Shown piece after piece: positions 17,861 to 25,747 of a stretch of DNA of 64,000 nt. Under the pieces are notes generated by a model, which was given only the letters and a program-made list of their open reading frames with translations, made no database searches and had not been told where the DNA came from. The translations under genes were made by a program, and so were the position numbers. Origin of the DNA: a bacterium (lineage in GTDB: Bacteria > Omnitrophota > Gorgyraeia > Zapsychrales > Zapsychraceae); contig JAUIER010000014.1 in assembly GCA_030429765.1 (NCBI GenBank), positions 1-64,000 on the forward strand. Reading direction: 5' to 3'. The first letter of the stretch is position 1. Every line of letters starts with the position of its first letter.

Positions 17861-17895
17861 AAATACCACGCAGATTCCTGATCTACGTGGTATTT
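17861..17895. terminator. Intrinsic terminator, bidirectional
   Basis: A 15-bp stem with one mismatch (17861-17875 with 17881-17895, loop TCCTG) is flanked by an A-run on the left and a T-run on the right, so it can work in both directions. On the minus strand it lies just after the 78-aa gene at 17922-18158 and insulates the TauE-like gene downstream. Confidence 0.85.
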
Positions 17896-17921
17896 TTACA
17901 AACTTGCTCAGCTATGTTTGT

Positions 17922-18158
17922 TTAGTTTAAATTTTCGTCCTCTAGTGATTCTTCCGGCAAATACACGTTCGCTTCGAGTTCATCAACATCATACCCGAGG
18001 GCCTCCCAATCATCGCTGTGATGCCGGCCATGCGGCGTGTGATCCTCCAGCCGGTGTTCTTTGCGACGCTTACATTTGGCATCTTTCTTGAGTTTTCGAT
18101 GACGTCGTTCTTCGGCCGATGGTTTGGGTTTAAACCTGCGTTCGTCTGAATGTTTCAT
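17922..18158 (-). CDS. Small highly charged hypothetical protein
   Basis: This is a 78-aa protein of unknown family. The N-terminal half is extremely basic (Lys/Arg/His-rich, about residues 1-45). The C-terminal third is acidic (DVDELEANVY, EESLEDENLN), so it is strongly bipolar and could bind nucleic acid or a polyanion. I choose the ATG at 18158, which has an AGAGAGG Shine-Dalgarno 8 nt upstream, rather than the in-frame GTG six codons earlier. A good terminator directly follows, supporting a real monocistronic gene. No membrane or export signal is seen. Confidence 0.65.
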   Translation of the reverse strand: MKHSDERRFKPKPSAEERRHRKLKKDAKCKRRKEHRLEDHTPHGRHHSDDWEALGYDVDELEANVYLPEESLEDENLN

Positions 18159-18325
18159 AGTCGCATCCTCTCTCACGTGTTAAAGAACAAAAAATAACGC
18201 CCCATCGGCTCATGCATCGATGAAGTCCCGATCCCTGAACCTGTTTCCCATTTAAGATCATTTGCAAAAGACGACGGTGAGCGTCAAACAATAAAAGTAT
18301 ATCACAAGAATCCCCCGCTCCAAAA

Positions 18326-18475
18326 AATTGGTGTCAGAACTCCCCAAATAATTGGTGTTAAACAATTTAAGTCGTAATTCCATATACGCTTGAATCGGAA
18401 GGATTTAGGGCGCGGCGGCTGAATTAATACGTAAATGATTTAATGGTAAAGACTTGCGGAGTTCTGACACCAATT
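18326..18475. mobile_element. 150-bp MITE-like element, copy 2
   Basis: The 18-bp terminal inverted repeats (18326-18343 and 18458-18475) are identical to those of copy 1, and the length is also 150 bp. The interior matches copy 1 near both ends (AATT-rich left arm; GAATTAATnCGTAAATGATT right arm) but has diverged in the middle. An extra partial copy of the end, AATTGGTGTTA, lies at about 18350-18360. The element abuts the hydroxylase gene so closely that its TAA stop overlaps the repeat end. Confidence 0.75.
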
Positions 18476-19265
18476 ATTTTCTGAAGGGCAGGGTGAGTAG
18501 TTTCCAGAGGGTGAGTTGTTGAGGATCTTTGTACTCCTTGAGACCGAAGACGATACGGTCCTGGTCGTCCACCCGGCAGAATGTGCCGAACATGCGGTCC
18601 CAAAATGAAAAGATGGCCCCGTAGTTGGAATCCGTCTCCTTCTGAATGTCGGAGTGATGCACCCGATGCATCGCCGGCGGCACAAAGATCATCCACACCC
18701 AACGCTCGATGGTCGGATGCAACCGGATGTTGCTATGCTGAAATTCGGTCATGATCACAAAAAACAGCTTGAAGATCCGCACCTCAAGCAGCGTCGCCCC
18801 CAAGGACAACATCAACGAATACGTCAGCACTGCCGCCATGGTGGTCTCTCCAAAATGAAATCGCGATGCCGATGACACATCCAAATCAATATCCGTGTGA
18901 TGCACCCGGTGAAACCGCCACAGCAGCGGAATCCGATGATTCATCCGATGCCACACGTACATCAACAAATCAAACAGCACGATCGTCAGGGTGATACGCC
19001 AAAAAGTATTGAGCTCCAGCCGACCATACAGATCGAACCGTGAAAACGGCTCGAGGATATTGGTATACGTGATCAGACTGACGAACATCTGATCGACAAT
19101 AATAAGGTTACAAAGGCTTAGTGAAAAGTTGATCAGCCAGTGCTGCCAGCGTTTCATATTCCACTGCCGTTGCGGCACCACACTCTCGATCACAATAAAC
19201 ACCACAATGCCAAGGACACCCAGCCAAGGCAGAACAAAATGAGGGTTTGTAAAATCTAAATTCAT
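18474..19265 (-). CDS. Sterol desaturase / fatty acid hydroxylase family protein
   Basis: This 263-aa membrane protein has about four helices and the histidine boxes of the di-iron fatty acid hydroxylase superfamily: WHRMNH, FHRVHH and MHRVHHSD, plus an HSNIRLH segment. Members hydroxylate or desaturate lipids using oxygen, which is notable next to a strictly anaerobic RNR; the organism may meet oxygen, or the family member may do other chemistry. The last codons (FRK-stop) run into the MITE-like end, so the C-terminus may have been trimmed or replaced by that insertion. It is 11 bp upstream (in genome order) of the RDD gene. Confidence 0.9.
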   Translation of the reverse strand: MNLDFTNPHFVLPWLGVLGIVVFIVIESVVPQRQWNMKRWQHWLINFSLSLCNLIIVDQMFVSLITYTNILEPFSRFDLYGRLELNTFWRITLTIVLFDLLMYVWHRMNHRIPLLWRFHRVHHTDIDLDVSSASRFHFGETTMAAVLTYSLMLSLGATLLEVRIFKLFFVIMTEFQHSNIRLHPTIERWVWMIFVPPAMHRVHHSDIQKETDSNYGAIFSFWDRMFGTFCRVDDQDRIVFGLKEYKDPQQLTLWKLLTLPFRK

Positions 19266-19276
19266 AAGGCCGAAAT

Positions 19277-20149
19277 TTAATTGATATAGGTCGCGCCGCG
19301 GGTTGGATCCGTGTCCGATCCCGGCAGGCTTGGCCGGCTCCGGTTACCCCAGTCCTTGACCCGTTGTTTGAACTCGTTGCGTGTGTCCGTGACCTGCTGA
19401 TAACGGTTGGCGTTCATCACGCACACACGACTGAAGAAGATAAAGATCACGACGAGGACCACGATATTAATGATTTTATCCCGTTTGGGATTCAAGTCTT
19501 GAATCCGCGTCTTAAAGACCCGGTCAGACAGACGCTGTCGCGGTTCTCCAAACAAAGCGAAGACCGAATCGATCATCAGCACCGGTTCAAAAATAAAACT
19601 CAGGTTGCGGCAGATATTCTGAGTGACACTCGGCGCCCGCCCCTCCTGATTGACCACCTTCAGACCGATCAACCGCTTGCCCATCCCCTGTCCGCCGTAC
19701 ACATCGCGCAGCAGCTTGTATGCGTAAGCCAACAGAACGAGGATCAGGGCATTGATATGTTCCATCACACTGTCCGTGTACATATGGGGACTCTTGGTCA
19801 GCTGGTCTTGATAGAATTTGAGGACGATCGTATTCGAATAGTACAAGAGCAACATAACAATACTGATGTCGATGAGAATGGAGGAGGCGCGCTTTAACAA
19901 ACCGGCATCATGGACCACAATCTTTTTGGGCACGGCCGCCTTGGGAGGTGTGTACTCCTTGCCCTGCGCCATGGCCACGATCTCATCCAGCGTCGGCAAT
20001 TTTTCGCGTTCGGGACTCTCTTGCGACTCCGGGTCCGATCCCGCTCGGCTGGAGGCCTTGGGATCCTTGGAAGATTGGTCCGGCTGCATCAGGAAATAGG
20101 CACTACCCGCGATACAGCCAAACGCCACTAACAGTAAGAAATACATCAT
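19277..20149 (-). CDS. RDD-family membrane protein
   Basis: This 290-aa protein has an N-terminal signal anchor (about 2-19), a polar Pro/Ser/Glu linker, and then an RDD domain at about 85-225. The RDD domain has its Arg (LLKRASSILIDISIVMLL) and Asp residues and the GQGMGKRLIGLKVV motif. A further helix follows at about 230-250 and a short soluble tail. RDD proteins are transporters or membrane scaffolds of mostly unknown substrate. A second RDD protein of similar N-terminal design occurs at 32432-34024. It is 3 bp from the S4-domain gene and likely co-transcribed with 18474-21862. Confidence 0.85.
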   Translation of the reverse strand: MMYFLLLVAFGCIAGSAYFLMQPDQSSKDPKASSRAGSDPESQESPEREKLPTLDEIVAMAQGKEYTPPKAAVPKKIVVHDAGLLKRASSILIDISIVMLLLYYSNTIVLKFYQDQLTKSPHMYTDSVMEHINALILVLLAYAYKLLRDVYGGQGMGKRLIGLKVVNQEGRAPSVTQNICRNLSFIFEPVLMIDSVFALFGEPRQRLSDRVFKTRIQDLNPKRDKIINIVVLVVIFIFFSRVCVMNANRYQQVTDTRNEFKQRVKDWGNRSRPSLPGSDTDPTRGATYIN

Positions 20150-20152
20150 AAC

Positions 20153-20545
20153 CTACATCCCCTTGAGTTTGTCGAGCGCCCGGCGGTCTTTTTTGGTCGG
20201 ACGTCCCGTCCCCTTTTCCCGACGAGGCGTCCAGCCGGATTTGATCTCGCGCAATTGCTGGACCTTTTGCGGATCGGTCCGATCTTCACGGCACGTGACC
20301 GCGATCTTGGCCCCCACTCGTTTGTCAATGCAGCGTAACACGCCGTACTCCCACTCCAGACCATCCCGCTTTACGAGAATCACCTGACCGACGCTGATCT
20401 CACGTGACGGTTTCACATTCTGACCGTCGATCAAAACGCGTCCGCGTTTACACAATTCCGTCGCATCGGCCCGCGTCTTGCAGATTCGCACGGCCCACAA
20501 CCATTTGTCAATCCGGACCTTGTCCAGCTCCCGTTCATCCGTCAT
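20153..20545 (-). CDS. hslR: S4-domain RNA-binding protein, Hsp15 (HslR)-like
   Basis: This 130-aa protein has an N-terminal S4 domain (about 8-70; RIDKWLWAVRICKTRADATELCKRGRVLIDG) and a Lys/Arg-rich tail. The match is to the Hsp15 (HslR) family, which binds free 50S subunits carrying nascent chains and helps rescue stalled ribosomes. Its length is normal. It is packed between rsmJ (6-bp gap) and the RDD gene, so it belongs to a small ribosome-maintenance pair. Confidence 0.88.
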   Translation of the reverse strand: MTDERELDKVRIDKWLWAVRICKTRADATELCKRGRVLIDGQNVKPSREISVGQVILVKRDGLEWEYGVLRCIDKRVGAKIAVTCREDRTDPQKVQQLREIKSGWTPRREKGTGRPTKKDRRALDKLKGM

Positions 20546-20551
20546 CTGTCG

Positions 20552-21259
20552 TCACTTGTTCATGATGTACATATCAAACCGATGCGCCTTGGTCGTAATC
20601 TGCGCGTCCGGGACCTGCTGATTTAAATGCGGCGCATGCAAGGGGCGCTTAACCACGACACGTCGCGTGGCCTTCGTCAATGCGATCGGCAGCAACGTGT
20701 CGGCATCAGGATCGTCGCCTGCCAGGGCCTTGATCCATTGCATCTCCTTTTTCACAGACGCCGTCCGTTTACGTTCGGGATACATCGGATCCAGGTAAAT
20801 GACGTCGGGCACAAACGGCGACTGACTCTCTATTGTACCGCGACTGTCTGTATTTTCGAAAGATAAAAATTCTTGAACCCACGGACCGATGGTGGAATCG
20901 GATTCGGCCCGGTGCAATCCGTCTGCCAGCAGAGCGGCCAGCACCGGTGAACGTTCCACCATATGCACCCGGCAACCCAGCCCGGCGAGCACAAATGCGT
21001 CACGCCCCAATCCCGCGGTAGCATCCAACACGCTCGGGGCGCTTGCCCGGTTCTTGACACCGACCGCACGCGCCACGGCCTGCGTCTTGCCGCCGCCGAA
21101 CTTCCGTCGGTGGCGGTACGTGCCCTCGGTAAAGTCCACACACAATCCACTCACCTCGGGATGTTCGGAATTAAACAGGGTGAGTCGTCCATCAACGCGT
21201 TTAAGGATAAACGGGGCGGGAACCGAACGGGATTGTTCAGGAGATATGGACACCGACAA
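20552..21259 (-). CDS. rsmJ: 16S rRNA (guanine-N2) methyltransferase RsmJ-like
   Basis: This 235-aa SAM-dependent methyltransferase has motif I DATAGLGRDAFVLAGLG, the acidic motif II VERSPVL, and the catalytic DPMYPERK, all typical of RsmJ (YhiQ). RsmJ methylates G1516 of 16S rRNA. The length is close to the family norm. It is followed 6 bp later by the Hsp15-like gene and preceded directly by the TPR gene, with stop and start adjacent. Confidence 0.9.
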   Translation of the reverse strand: MSVSISPEQSRSVPAPFILKRVDGRLTLFNSEHPEVSGLCVDFTEGTYRHRRKFGGGKTQAVARAVGVKNRASAPSVLDATAGLGRDAFVLAGLGCRVHMVERSPVLAALLADGLHRAESDSTIGPWVQEFLSFENTDSRGTIESQSPFVPDVIYLDPMYPERKRTASVKKEMQWIKALAGDDPDADTLLPIALTKATRRVVVKRPLHAPHLNQQVPDAQITTKAHRFDMYIMNK

Positions 21260-21862
21260 TCAGGATTTTGTTTTTTTAAAAGATTTTAGGATGAGGATCA
21301 AGCGCTGAATCTGCTGTTTAATCGATTCACAATCCGGGTTCAGGCGGGACAGCGCCATTTCATAGGCCTCGATCGATTCGGCGATCAATCCCAATCGAAA
21401 CAGACAGTCCGCCCGGTTTTCATAGGTGACCGCCCGGTGGGGATCAAGACGTAAGGCCTCATCCAGACACAGTAGTGCCGCCTGATGCTCGCCGATCTGA
21501 TTGAGAAACCATCCCTTGTTGTGATGAATCGTGGCAAAGTCGGGCTCGACGGCAATGCCCTTATCGAAATATTCGATCACCCCGTTGAGCTGGCCCAGTT
21601 CCACCATACTGGTGGCGCGGTCATTGTACGCGGCACCGTCCGACGGATTGAACTGAATGGCCTGATCGAGATACTTGATCGCCTGTTCGTATTGTTCGTG
21701 AATGATCTCCCACTGGGCCTTAAAATACATCTGCTCGCCGAGATCCTCGAGACGGACGGCCTCGTCGAGCGCCTCAAGCGTATACTTCTTGGCGCGTTCT
21801 TTATCGTCATACGTGATCGCGTCATCAATGAGCACACGATAATTCTTTAAATCGATTGGCAT
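21260..21862 (-). CDS. Tetratricopeptide repeat protein
   Basis: This 200-aa cytoplasmic protein is built of about five TPR units (for example YLDQAIQFNPSDGAAYNDRATS, YFDKGIAVEPDFATIHHNKG, CLDEALRLDPHRAVTYENRA). TPR arrays mediate protein-protein contacts; no enzymatic domain is present. It ends immediately before rsmJ with no gap, so the two are probably translated together. The partner is unknown. Confidence 0.88.
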   Translation of the reverse strand: MPIDLKNYRVLIDDAITYDDKERAKKYTLEALDEAVRLEDLGEQMYFKAQWEIIHEQYEQAIKYLDQAIQFNPSDGAAYNDRATSMVELGQLNGVIEYFDKGIAVEPDFATIHHNKGWFLNQIGEHQAALLCLDEALRLDPHRAVTYENRADCLFRLGLIAESIEAYEMALSRLNPDCESIKQQIQRLILILKSFKKTKS

Positions 21863-21910
21863 ATCCGTCTGATTTCCTCTAATACTATCAAGTTATTTCT
21901 ACAGTTATAT

Positions 21911-22405
21911 TCAGCTTTCACAGTTAGAGTCTCCGCAACCACAAGACCCCACGCGACCATGTTCCAGCTCCTTCGCCGTGGCATCCCGAACATCGACAAT
22001 TTCCACATCAAAGTGAAGCGTCTGATCGGCCAGCGGGTGATTGAAATCGACCCTCACAACATTTTCCAGCACTTCAGCGACGGTGACAATCCGGATCCCT
22101 TCCGGACTCTTGACCTGCAAATTGGTTCCCGGCTTTAACTGACTGGCATCATCAAACTGATCGATCGGCACGTTCTCGATCAAACTTTCATCCCGCGCCC
22201 CGTAAGCCTTTTCAGGCGGGATCACCGCGGCGATCTTTTCGCCTTTCTCGCGTCCGTCGAGCTCGGCTTCCAGTCCCGGCACGATCGATTTGTGACCATG
22301 GATATAACCCAACGGCTCTTCCCCGATCGATGAGTCCAGCTGTTCGCCTTTCTCATTTTTAAGCGTGTAATGAATCAAAACCACTTTATCATCTGAAATC
22401 TTCAT
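21911..22405 (-). CDS. slyD: SlyD-like FKBP peptidyl-prolyl isomerase
   Basis: This 164-aa protein has the SlyD layout: a split FKBP domain (about 1-65 and 125-150; VLIHYTLKNEKGEQLDSS, LADQTLHFDVEIVDVRD) with the insert-in-flap chaperone domain in between (PPEKAYGARDESLIENV). A short Cys-rich tail, GSCGCGDSNCES, can bind metal, as in SlyD, which supplies nickel. I place the start at the ATG at 22405, preceded by AGGA 5 nt upstream, rather than at the in-frame TTG six codons earlier. Confidence 0.9.
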   Translation of the reverse strand: MKISDDKVVLIHYTLKNEKGEQLDSSIGEEPLGYIHGHKSIVPGLEAELDGREKGEKIAAVIPPEKAYGARDESLIENVPIDQFDDASQLKPGTNLQVKSPEGIRIVTVAEVLENVVRVDFNHPLADQTLHFDVEIVDVRDATAKELEHGRVGSCGCGDSNCES

Positions 22406-22452
22406 AACATTCCTTCCCGGCAAAGCCTCTTGGCTTCACCCGTAACGACTGA

Positions 22453-22833
22453 TTAACATTGCTGGCGGTTTCTCGGCGTGCGTTTGACAACTTGTTTACC
22501 GATCGGCTCGCCTTCATCGAGTAAATCTTCATTCGCCTTCCAATGCGACCACAGGCTCAAGGCGATAATCTCAAGGATAATCACAAATTCAACCACCAGC
22601 GGTTTATTTGATATACAACCCGTCAGGAGGATGGGTAGCGGCGTTAGCACGCAAAGCGCGATCAGCGTGGCTTTGGCGCGCGGATGCGCAAAATTAATGG
22701 TCCATCCCATCCATGGAATCTGCTTGGGCAGGATTAAGTAAGGATCCTTGTCGCAGTGATAGATCATCCCCCGATACCGATAATTGGCCGGATCTTTGCG
22801 GAAGGCTCGAATATCTTTACGACGAAGGGTCAT
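22453..22833 (-). CDS. Small membrane protein
   Basis: This is a 126-aa protein of unknown family. A soluble N-terminus of about 50 residues (YRGMIYHCDKDPYLILPKQI) is followed by helices at about 53-74 and 80-98 and a polar tail rich in Lys/Arg. It lies 20 bp downstream of the PilT-receiver fusion on the same strand, so the two may be co-transcribed. No motif allows a function to be named. Confidence 0.75.
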   Translation of the reverse strand: MTLRRKDIRAFRKDPANYRYRGMIYHCDKDPYLILPKQIPWMGWTINFAHPRAKATLIALCVLTPLPILLTGCISNKPLVVEFVIILEIIALSLWSHWKANEDLLDEGEPIGKQVVKRTPRNRQQC

Positions 22834-22853
22834 ATCAAGAAGCGGTCCGGCAA

Positions 22854-24296
22854 CTAACCGAACGCCTTGTTCACCGCGTCCATCAGCAAACCAAAGTCCT
22901 GGGTCTGGATGGCAAATCCGTCAACACCGATGGTGGCCGCGTCTTCGGCATCGGTGGGCTGAAAACTGGCCGTTACCATGACCAGCTTGATGGTGTCAGA
23001 GGCCCCGGCCTCACGTACTTTTCGGGCCGCGTCAAATCCATTCATATCCTTGAGCTGTGTATTGACGATAACCAAATCCGGTTTGACCTTGGCGATCTGC
23101 GGCAATCCCTCCTTGCCGTTGTCCGCGTAGAGAATCTCACAGTCAAAGGCCCCCATCAACACCTTGCCCATCGCGTTGATGGCCGCCATGTCATTGTGCA
23201 GGATGAGGACTTTAAGCTTTCGGTCCTTGGCCTGCAGCGCCTCTTTGAGTTTAGCGGAATGCTGATGATTGGCGTATTCCTTAGCCGTCTCGTAACTGAT
23301 CAACCCGTCTTTGTAGAGTTTGGACAGACACACTTCAAGGGAATACATCCCTTCGGTCTCATCCGCGTCGAGTAAACCGCGGATTTCCTTGAAATCATTT
23401 CGGCGGATCAGATTGCGCACCGCCATCGTTCCGAGCATGACCTCGGTCGCCAGCACCCGTCCCTTGCCGTCTTTGCGCGGCAGCAGAATCTGATAGATGA
23501 CGGCCACGATGTTCGAGCTCAATTGCGCCAGAATTTCATCGCGATGCCCCATCGGGAACACCGTCACAATCCGGTTTAACGTCCCGACCGCGTCGGAGGC
23601 GTGGACCGTGGTGATAACCAAATGGCCGGTCTCTGCCGTGGTGAGCGCGATACGCATCGACTCCAGATCACGGATCTCTCCGATGCTGACAACGTCCGGA
23701 TCTTGACGTAAGGCATACTTCAGCGCGTTCGTAAAACTTTGCGTGTCATGCCCGACCTCGCGCTGAATAAAAAAGCTTTTGTTGGATTTGTGATGATATT
23801 CGATCGGATCTTCGATCGTGACAATCTTGCATTTGCGTGTCTGGTTGATCATATCGATAATGCAGTTCATCGTCGTACTCTTACCACTCCCCGCCGTTCC
23901 CGACAGAATAATAATCCCTTTCTTGGTATTGGCGAGTTTCTCAACGATGGGATGCAGATTCAACTCTTGATACGATTTGATCTTGCCCGGTGTGATACGG
24001 ATGGCGGCTGCGACATTACCGTCACTGTAATGAATATTGATCCGCAGCTGGTATTCGTCCTTATAAGCGTAGGAAAAGTCCAACTCCTTGGCCTCCAGAA
24101 ACTGTTTGCGCTGTTCATCTCCGATCATGGTAAACAGGAGATTCTGCAGCTGTTCCGGGGTAAAAGGCGGATTGTCGGTGGCCGAAAGATCGCCGTGAAT
24201 CCGGAAAATCGGCGGCTGATGGGCGATCAAATGAACGTCAGATGCTTCGCGTTCAATGGCCTGGGCTAGGATGGATTCAATCTTTTCTATGTCCAT
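22854..24296 (-). CDS. PilT-type ATPase fused to a degenerate receiver domain
   Basis: This 480-aa fusion starts with a PilT-family retraction ATPase (about 1-350): Walker A GTAGSGKS (133-140), Asp box VTIEDPIEY (159-167), GEIRD (206-210) and His box HLVITTVHA (225-233). A receiver domain follows at about 360-480. The receiver has lost its chemistry: the acidic pair region reads LILHND, the phospho-acceptor Asp is Asn412 (VIVNTQLKDMNG), and the conserved Lys is Gln. It should therefore bind partners without being phosphorylated. No pilin, PilB or PilC gene is in the window. Its receiver resembles the second one of 48076-48852. Confidence 0.93.
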   Translation of the reverse strand: MDIEKIESILAQAIEREASDVHLIAHQPPIFRIHGDLSATDNPPFTPEQLQNLLFTMIGDEQRKQFLEAKELDFSYAYKDEYQLRINIHYSDGNVAAAIRITPGKIKSYQELNLHPIVEKLANTKKGIIILSGTAGSGKSTTMNCIIDMINQTRKCKIVTIEDPIEYHHKSNKSFFIQREVGHDTQSFTNALKYALRQDPDVVSIGEIRDLESMRIALTTAETGHLVITTVHASDAVGTLNRIVTVFPMGHRDEILAQLSSNIVAVIYQILLPRKDGKGRVLATEVMLGTMAVRNLIRRNDFKEIRGLLDADETEGMYSLEVCLSKLYKDGLISYETAKEYANHQHSAKLKEALQAKDRKLKVLILHNDMAAINAMGKVLMGAFDCEILYADNGKEGLPQIAKVKPDLVIVNTQLKDMNGFDAARKVREAGASDTIKLVMVTASFQPTDAEDAATIGVDGFAIQTQDFGLLMDAVNKAFG

Positions 24297-24306
24297 ATTC
24301 TAGAGA

Positions 24307-24335
24307 ATAGTAGCACATTAATGTGGGCGATACAA
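24307..24335 (-). promoter_or_regulatory. pilT-fusion promoter with palindromic operator in the spacer
   Basis: On the minus strand TTGTAT (24335-24330) and TACTAT (24312-24307) are 17 nt apart, with TGC directly before the -10. The perfect palindrome CACATTAATGTG (24314-24325) lies inside the spacer, a position where a MerR-like or repressor protein could act. The predicted start, near 24300, is only about four bases before the ATG, so the message would be nearly leaderless. Confidence 0.55.
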
Positions 24336-24384
24336 GACGGCATGTTATCATTCCACCGAAATAACGGCAGATGGATTCGGCAGC

Positions 24385-24804
24385 CTAATAGCTCGCTGCC
24401 GGAGCTTCGCACAAATTATATCCTTCCATATACTTCGCTACATCCTTGTACTGCGGATAATAACCGCCGATTTTGTCGTTGCAGCCTTTTTCAAAATACC
24501 ACTTCAGCCCGACGGCCTCGTCATACCCTTTCTGATAACTTGAACTAATCATATAAAACAACTGACTGCGCTTTTGATCAAGCCCGGCTTGATAACCGTC
24601 ATCATACATATGCTCAAGTCCGCGGATACTTGTGTAGGTAAACCAGATGAACACCGCGAAGATCACAACCGCGCCCACACGACGGAACAGCTCCATCACG
24701 TTTTCCCGACGGTGCTGGGGGCCTTGATGCAAATCGGCCTTACAGTGAATACACACGGCGACACCCGGTTCAATCTTCTGAAAACAATACGGACATTTAG
24801 ACAT
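24385..24804 (-). CDS. Zinc-ribbon membrane protein
   Basis: This 139-aa protein begins with a zinc ribbon (CPYCFQKIEPGVAVCIHC, residues about 4-21), followed by a polar linker and one membrane helix (about 40-60, VGAVVIFAVFIWFTYTS). An extracytoplasmic domain with two cysteines follows. The start at 24804 places the zinc ribbon at the N-terminus as in related proteins; an earlier in-frame start would add ten residues. It overlaps the end of the TPR membrane protein gene by 8 bp. The function is unknown. Confidence 0.75.
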   Translation of the reverse strand: MSKCPYCFQKIEPGVAVCIHCKADLHQGPQHRRENVMELFRRVGAVVIFAVFIWFTYTSIRGLEHMYDDGYQAGLDQKRSQLFYMISSSYQKGYDEAVGLKWYFEKGCNDKIGGYYPQYKDVAKYMEGYNLCEAPAASY

Positions 24805-25528
24805 GTTCAAGATATGAGTTTTTTCCCAACTCACGGGCTTTATTTAAATATCGCTCGGCTTCATCAATCCGGCCTTGTTGACGATGGATCATTCCCAAAT
24901 AATAATGGGAGACGGCCTGCGCCAGACGGTGCTTGTGTTCCGGGACATTGGACTCGATCAGCTCACGCGCTTCGTCCAGCTGACCCCGGGCAAATTTATA
25001 GGTCCCCAAGTTGCTTTGCAGGGTCGCGAAAAATGCCTGGTTGTGCTTCGACTTCTCAAACGCCTCCGGATGCGCGTTGATTAACTCCCCCGCCTCATCG
25101 ATCCGACCCGCGGCTATCAGATTAGCCAGCCGATTATTCACGTACAGAATCTGATACATCTTGGGTAACTTCTGATACGGCACATCATCCAGGATTTCGA
25201 TGGCTTGATCCCACTGACCCAGGTAATACAGGCCGGCCGTCTTGTTGACCAGATAGCAATGCCGCCACGATCCGCTCGAGTATTTGAGCTCTTTATCCGT
25301 TTCCTCTAAAAACCGCTGAACATCCCCTTCTTGAAGATGTTTGACAATCACATGTGACCGACGGATTAAGAGCGCCAATTCAACAAAGGTAATGATCACC
25401 ACCGCGCAAACGACCGGCAGCCAGCTGTCCCAAACCCGCCACGTACATAATGAACCTCCACACGTGCTCAGAATAGCACCCAGCAGGATCAAAAAATAGA
25501 CAACATATCGTAATCGAGGTCGTGGCAT
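24797..25528 (-). CDS. Membrane-anchored TPR protein
   Basis: This 243-aa protein has two N-terminal helices (about 8-26 and 34-53). A cytoplasmic helical-repeat region (about 75-240) has TPR-like units (LGQWDQAIEILDDVP, KFARGQLDEARELIE, QQGRIDEAERYLNKA). It probably forms a scaffold at the inner membrane. The zinc-ribbon gene overlaps its 3' end, so the two are likely partners. Confidence 0.82.
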   Translation of the reverse strand: MPRPRLRYVVYFLILLGAILSTCGGSLCTWRVWDSWLPVVCAVVIITFVELALLIRRSHVIVKHLQEGDVQRFLEETDKELKYSSGSWRHCYLVNKTAGLYYLGQWDQAIEILDDVPYQKLPKMYQILYVNNRLANLIAAGRIDEAGELINAHPEAFEKSKHNQAFFATLQSNLGTYKFARGQLDEARELIESNVPEHKHRLAQAVSHYYLGMIHRQQGRIDEAERYLNKARELGKNSYLEHV

Positions 25529-25614
25529 GTGATTATCGGTTTTGGTCTTATATCTTTAATTTTACAGGATATCAAAAAGTTCGACAAGATGAGAATGTAA
25601 AGTTTACCTGATCC

Positions 25615-25633
25615 GGACTGACCGGGTCAGTCC
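25615..25633 (+). other. Perfect 8-bp hairpin upstream of the HhH gene
   Basis: GGACTGACCGGGTCAGTCC is a perfect inverted repeat with a 3-nt loop. It is not followed by a T-run on either strand, so it is more likely a protein-binding site than a terminator. It sits 14 bp before the three phased TGTCA repeats and well upstream of the -35. Confidence 0.5.
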
Positions 25634-25646
25634 CGTCGTCCAACTT

Positions 25647-25702
25647 TGTCATATTCTGTCACCCGCTGTCACATTGACCAATTTGTCGGACTTGGATAAA
25701 CT
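25647..25702 (+). promoter_or_regulatory. Promoter with three phased TGTCA repeats
   Basis: TTGACC (25674-25679) and TAAACT (25697-25702) are 17 nt apart and form a good sigma-70-type promoter for the downstream plus-strand gene. Just upstream, TGTCA occurs at 25647, 25657 and 25667, exactly 10 bp apart, that is on one face of the helix; a variant TGTCG occurs at 25684. This looks like a cooperative activator site. The gene starts at 25748 after a GGGGAGAG Shine-Dalgarno. Confidence 0.65.
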
Positions 25703-25747
25703 TGTGGTTACTAATCGCTGACACTTTTTCTGGGGAGAGAAACGACT

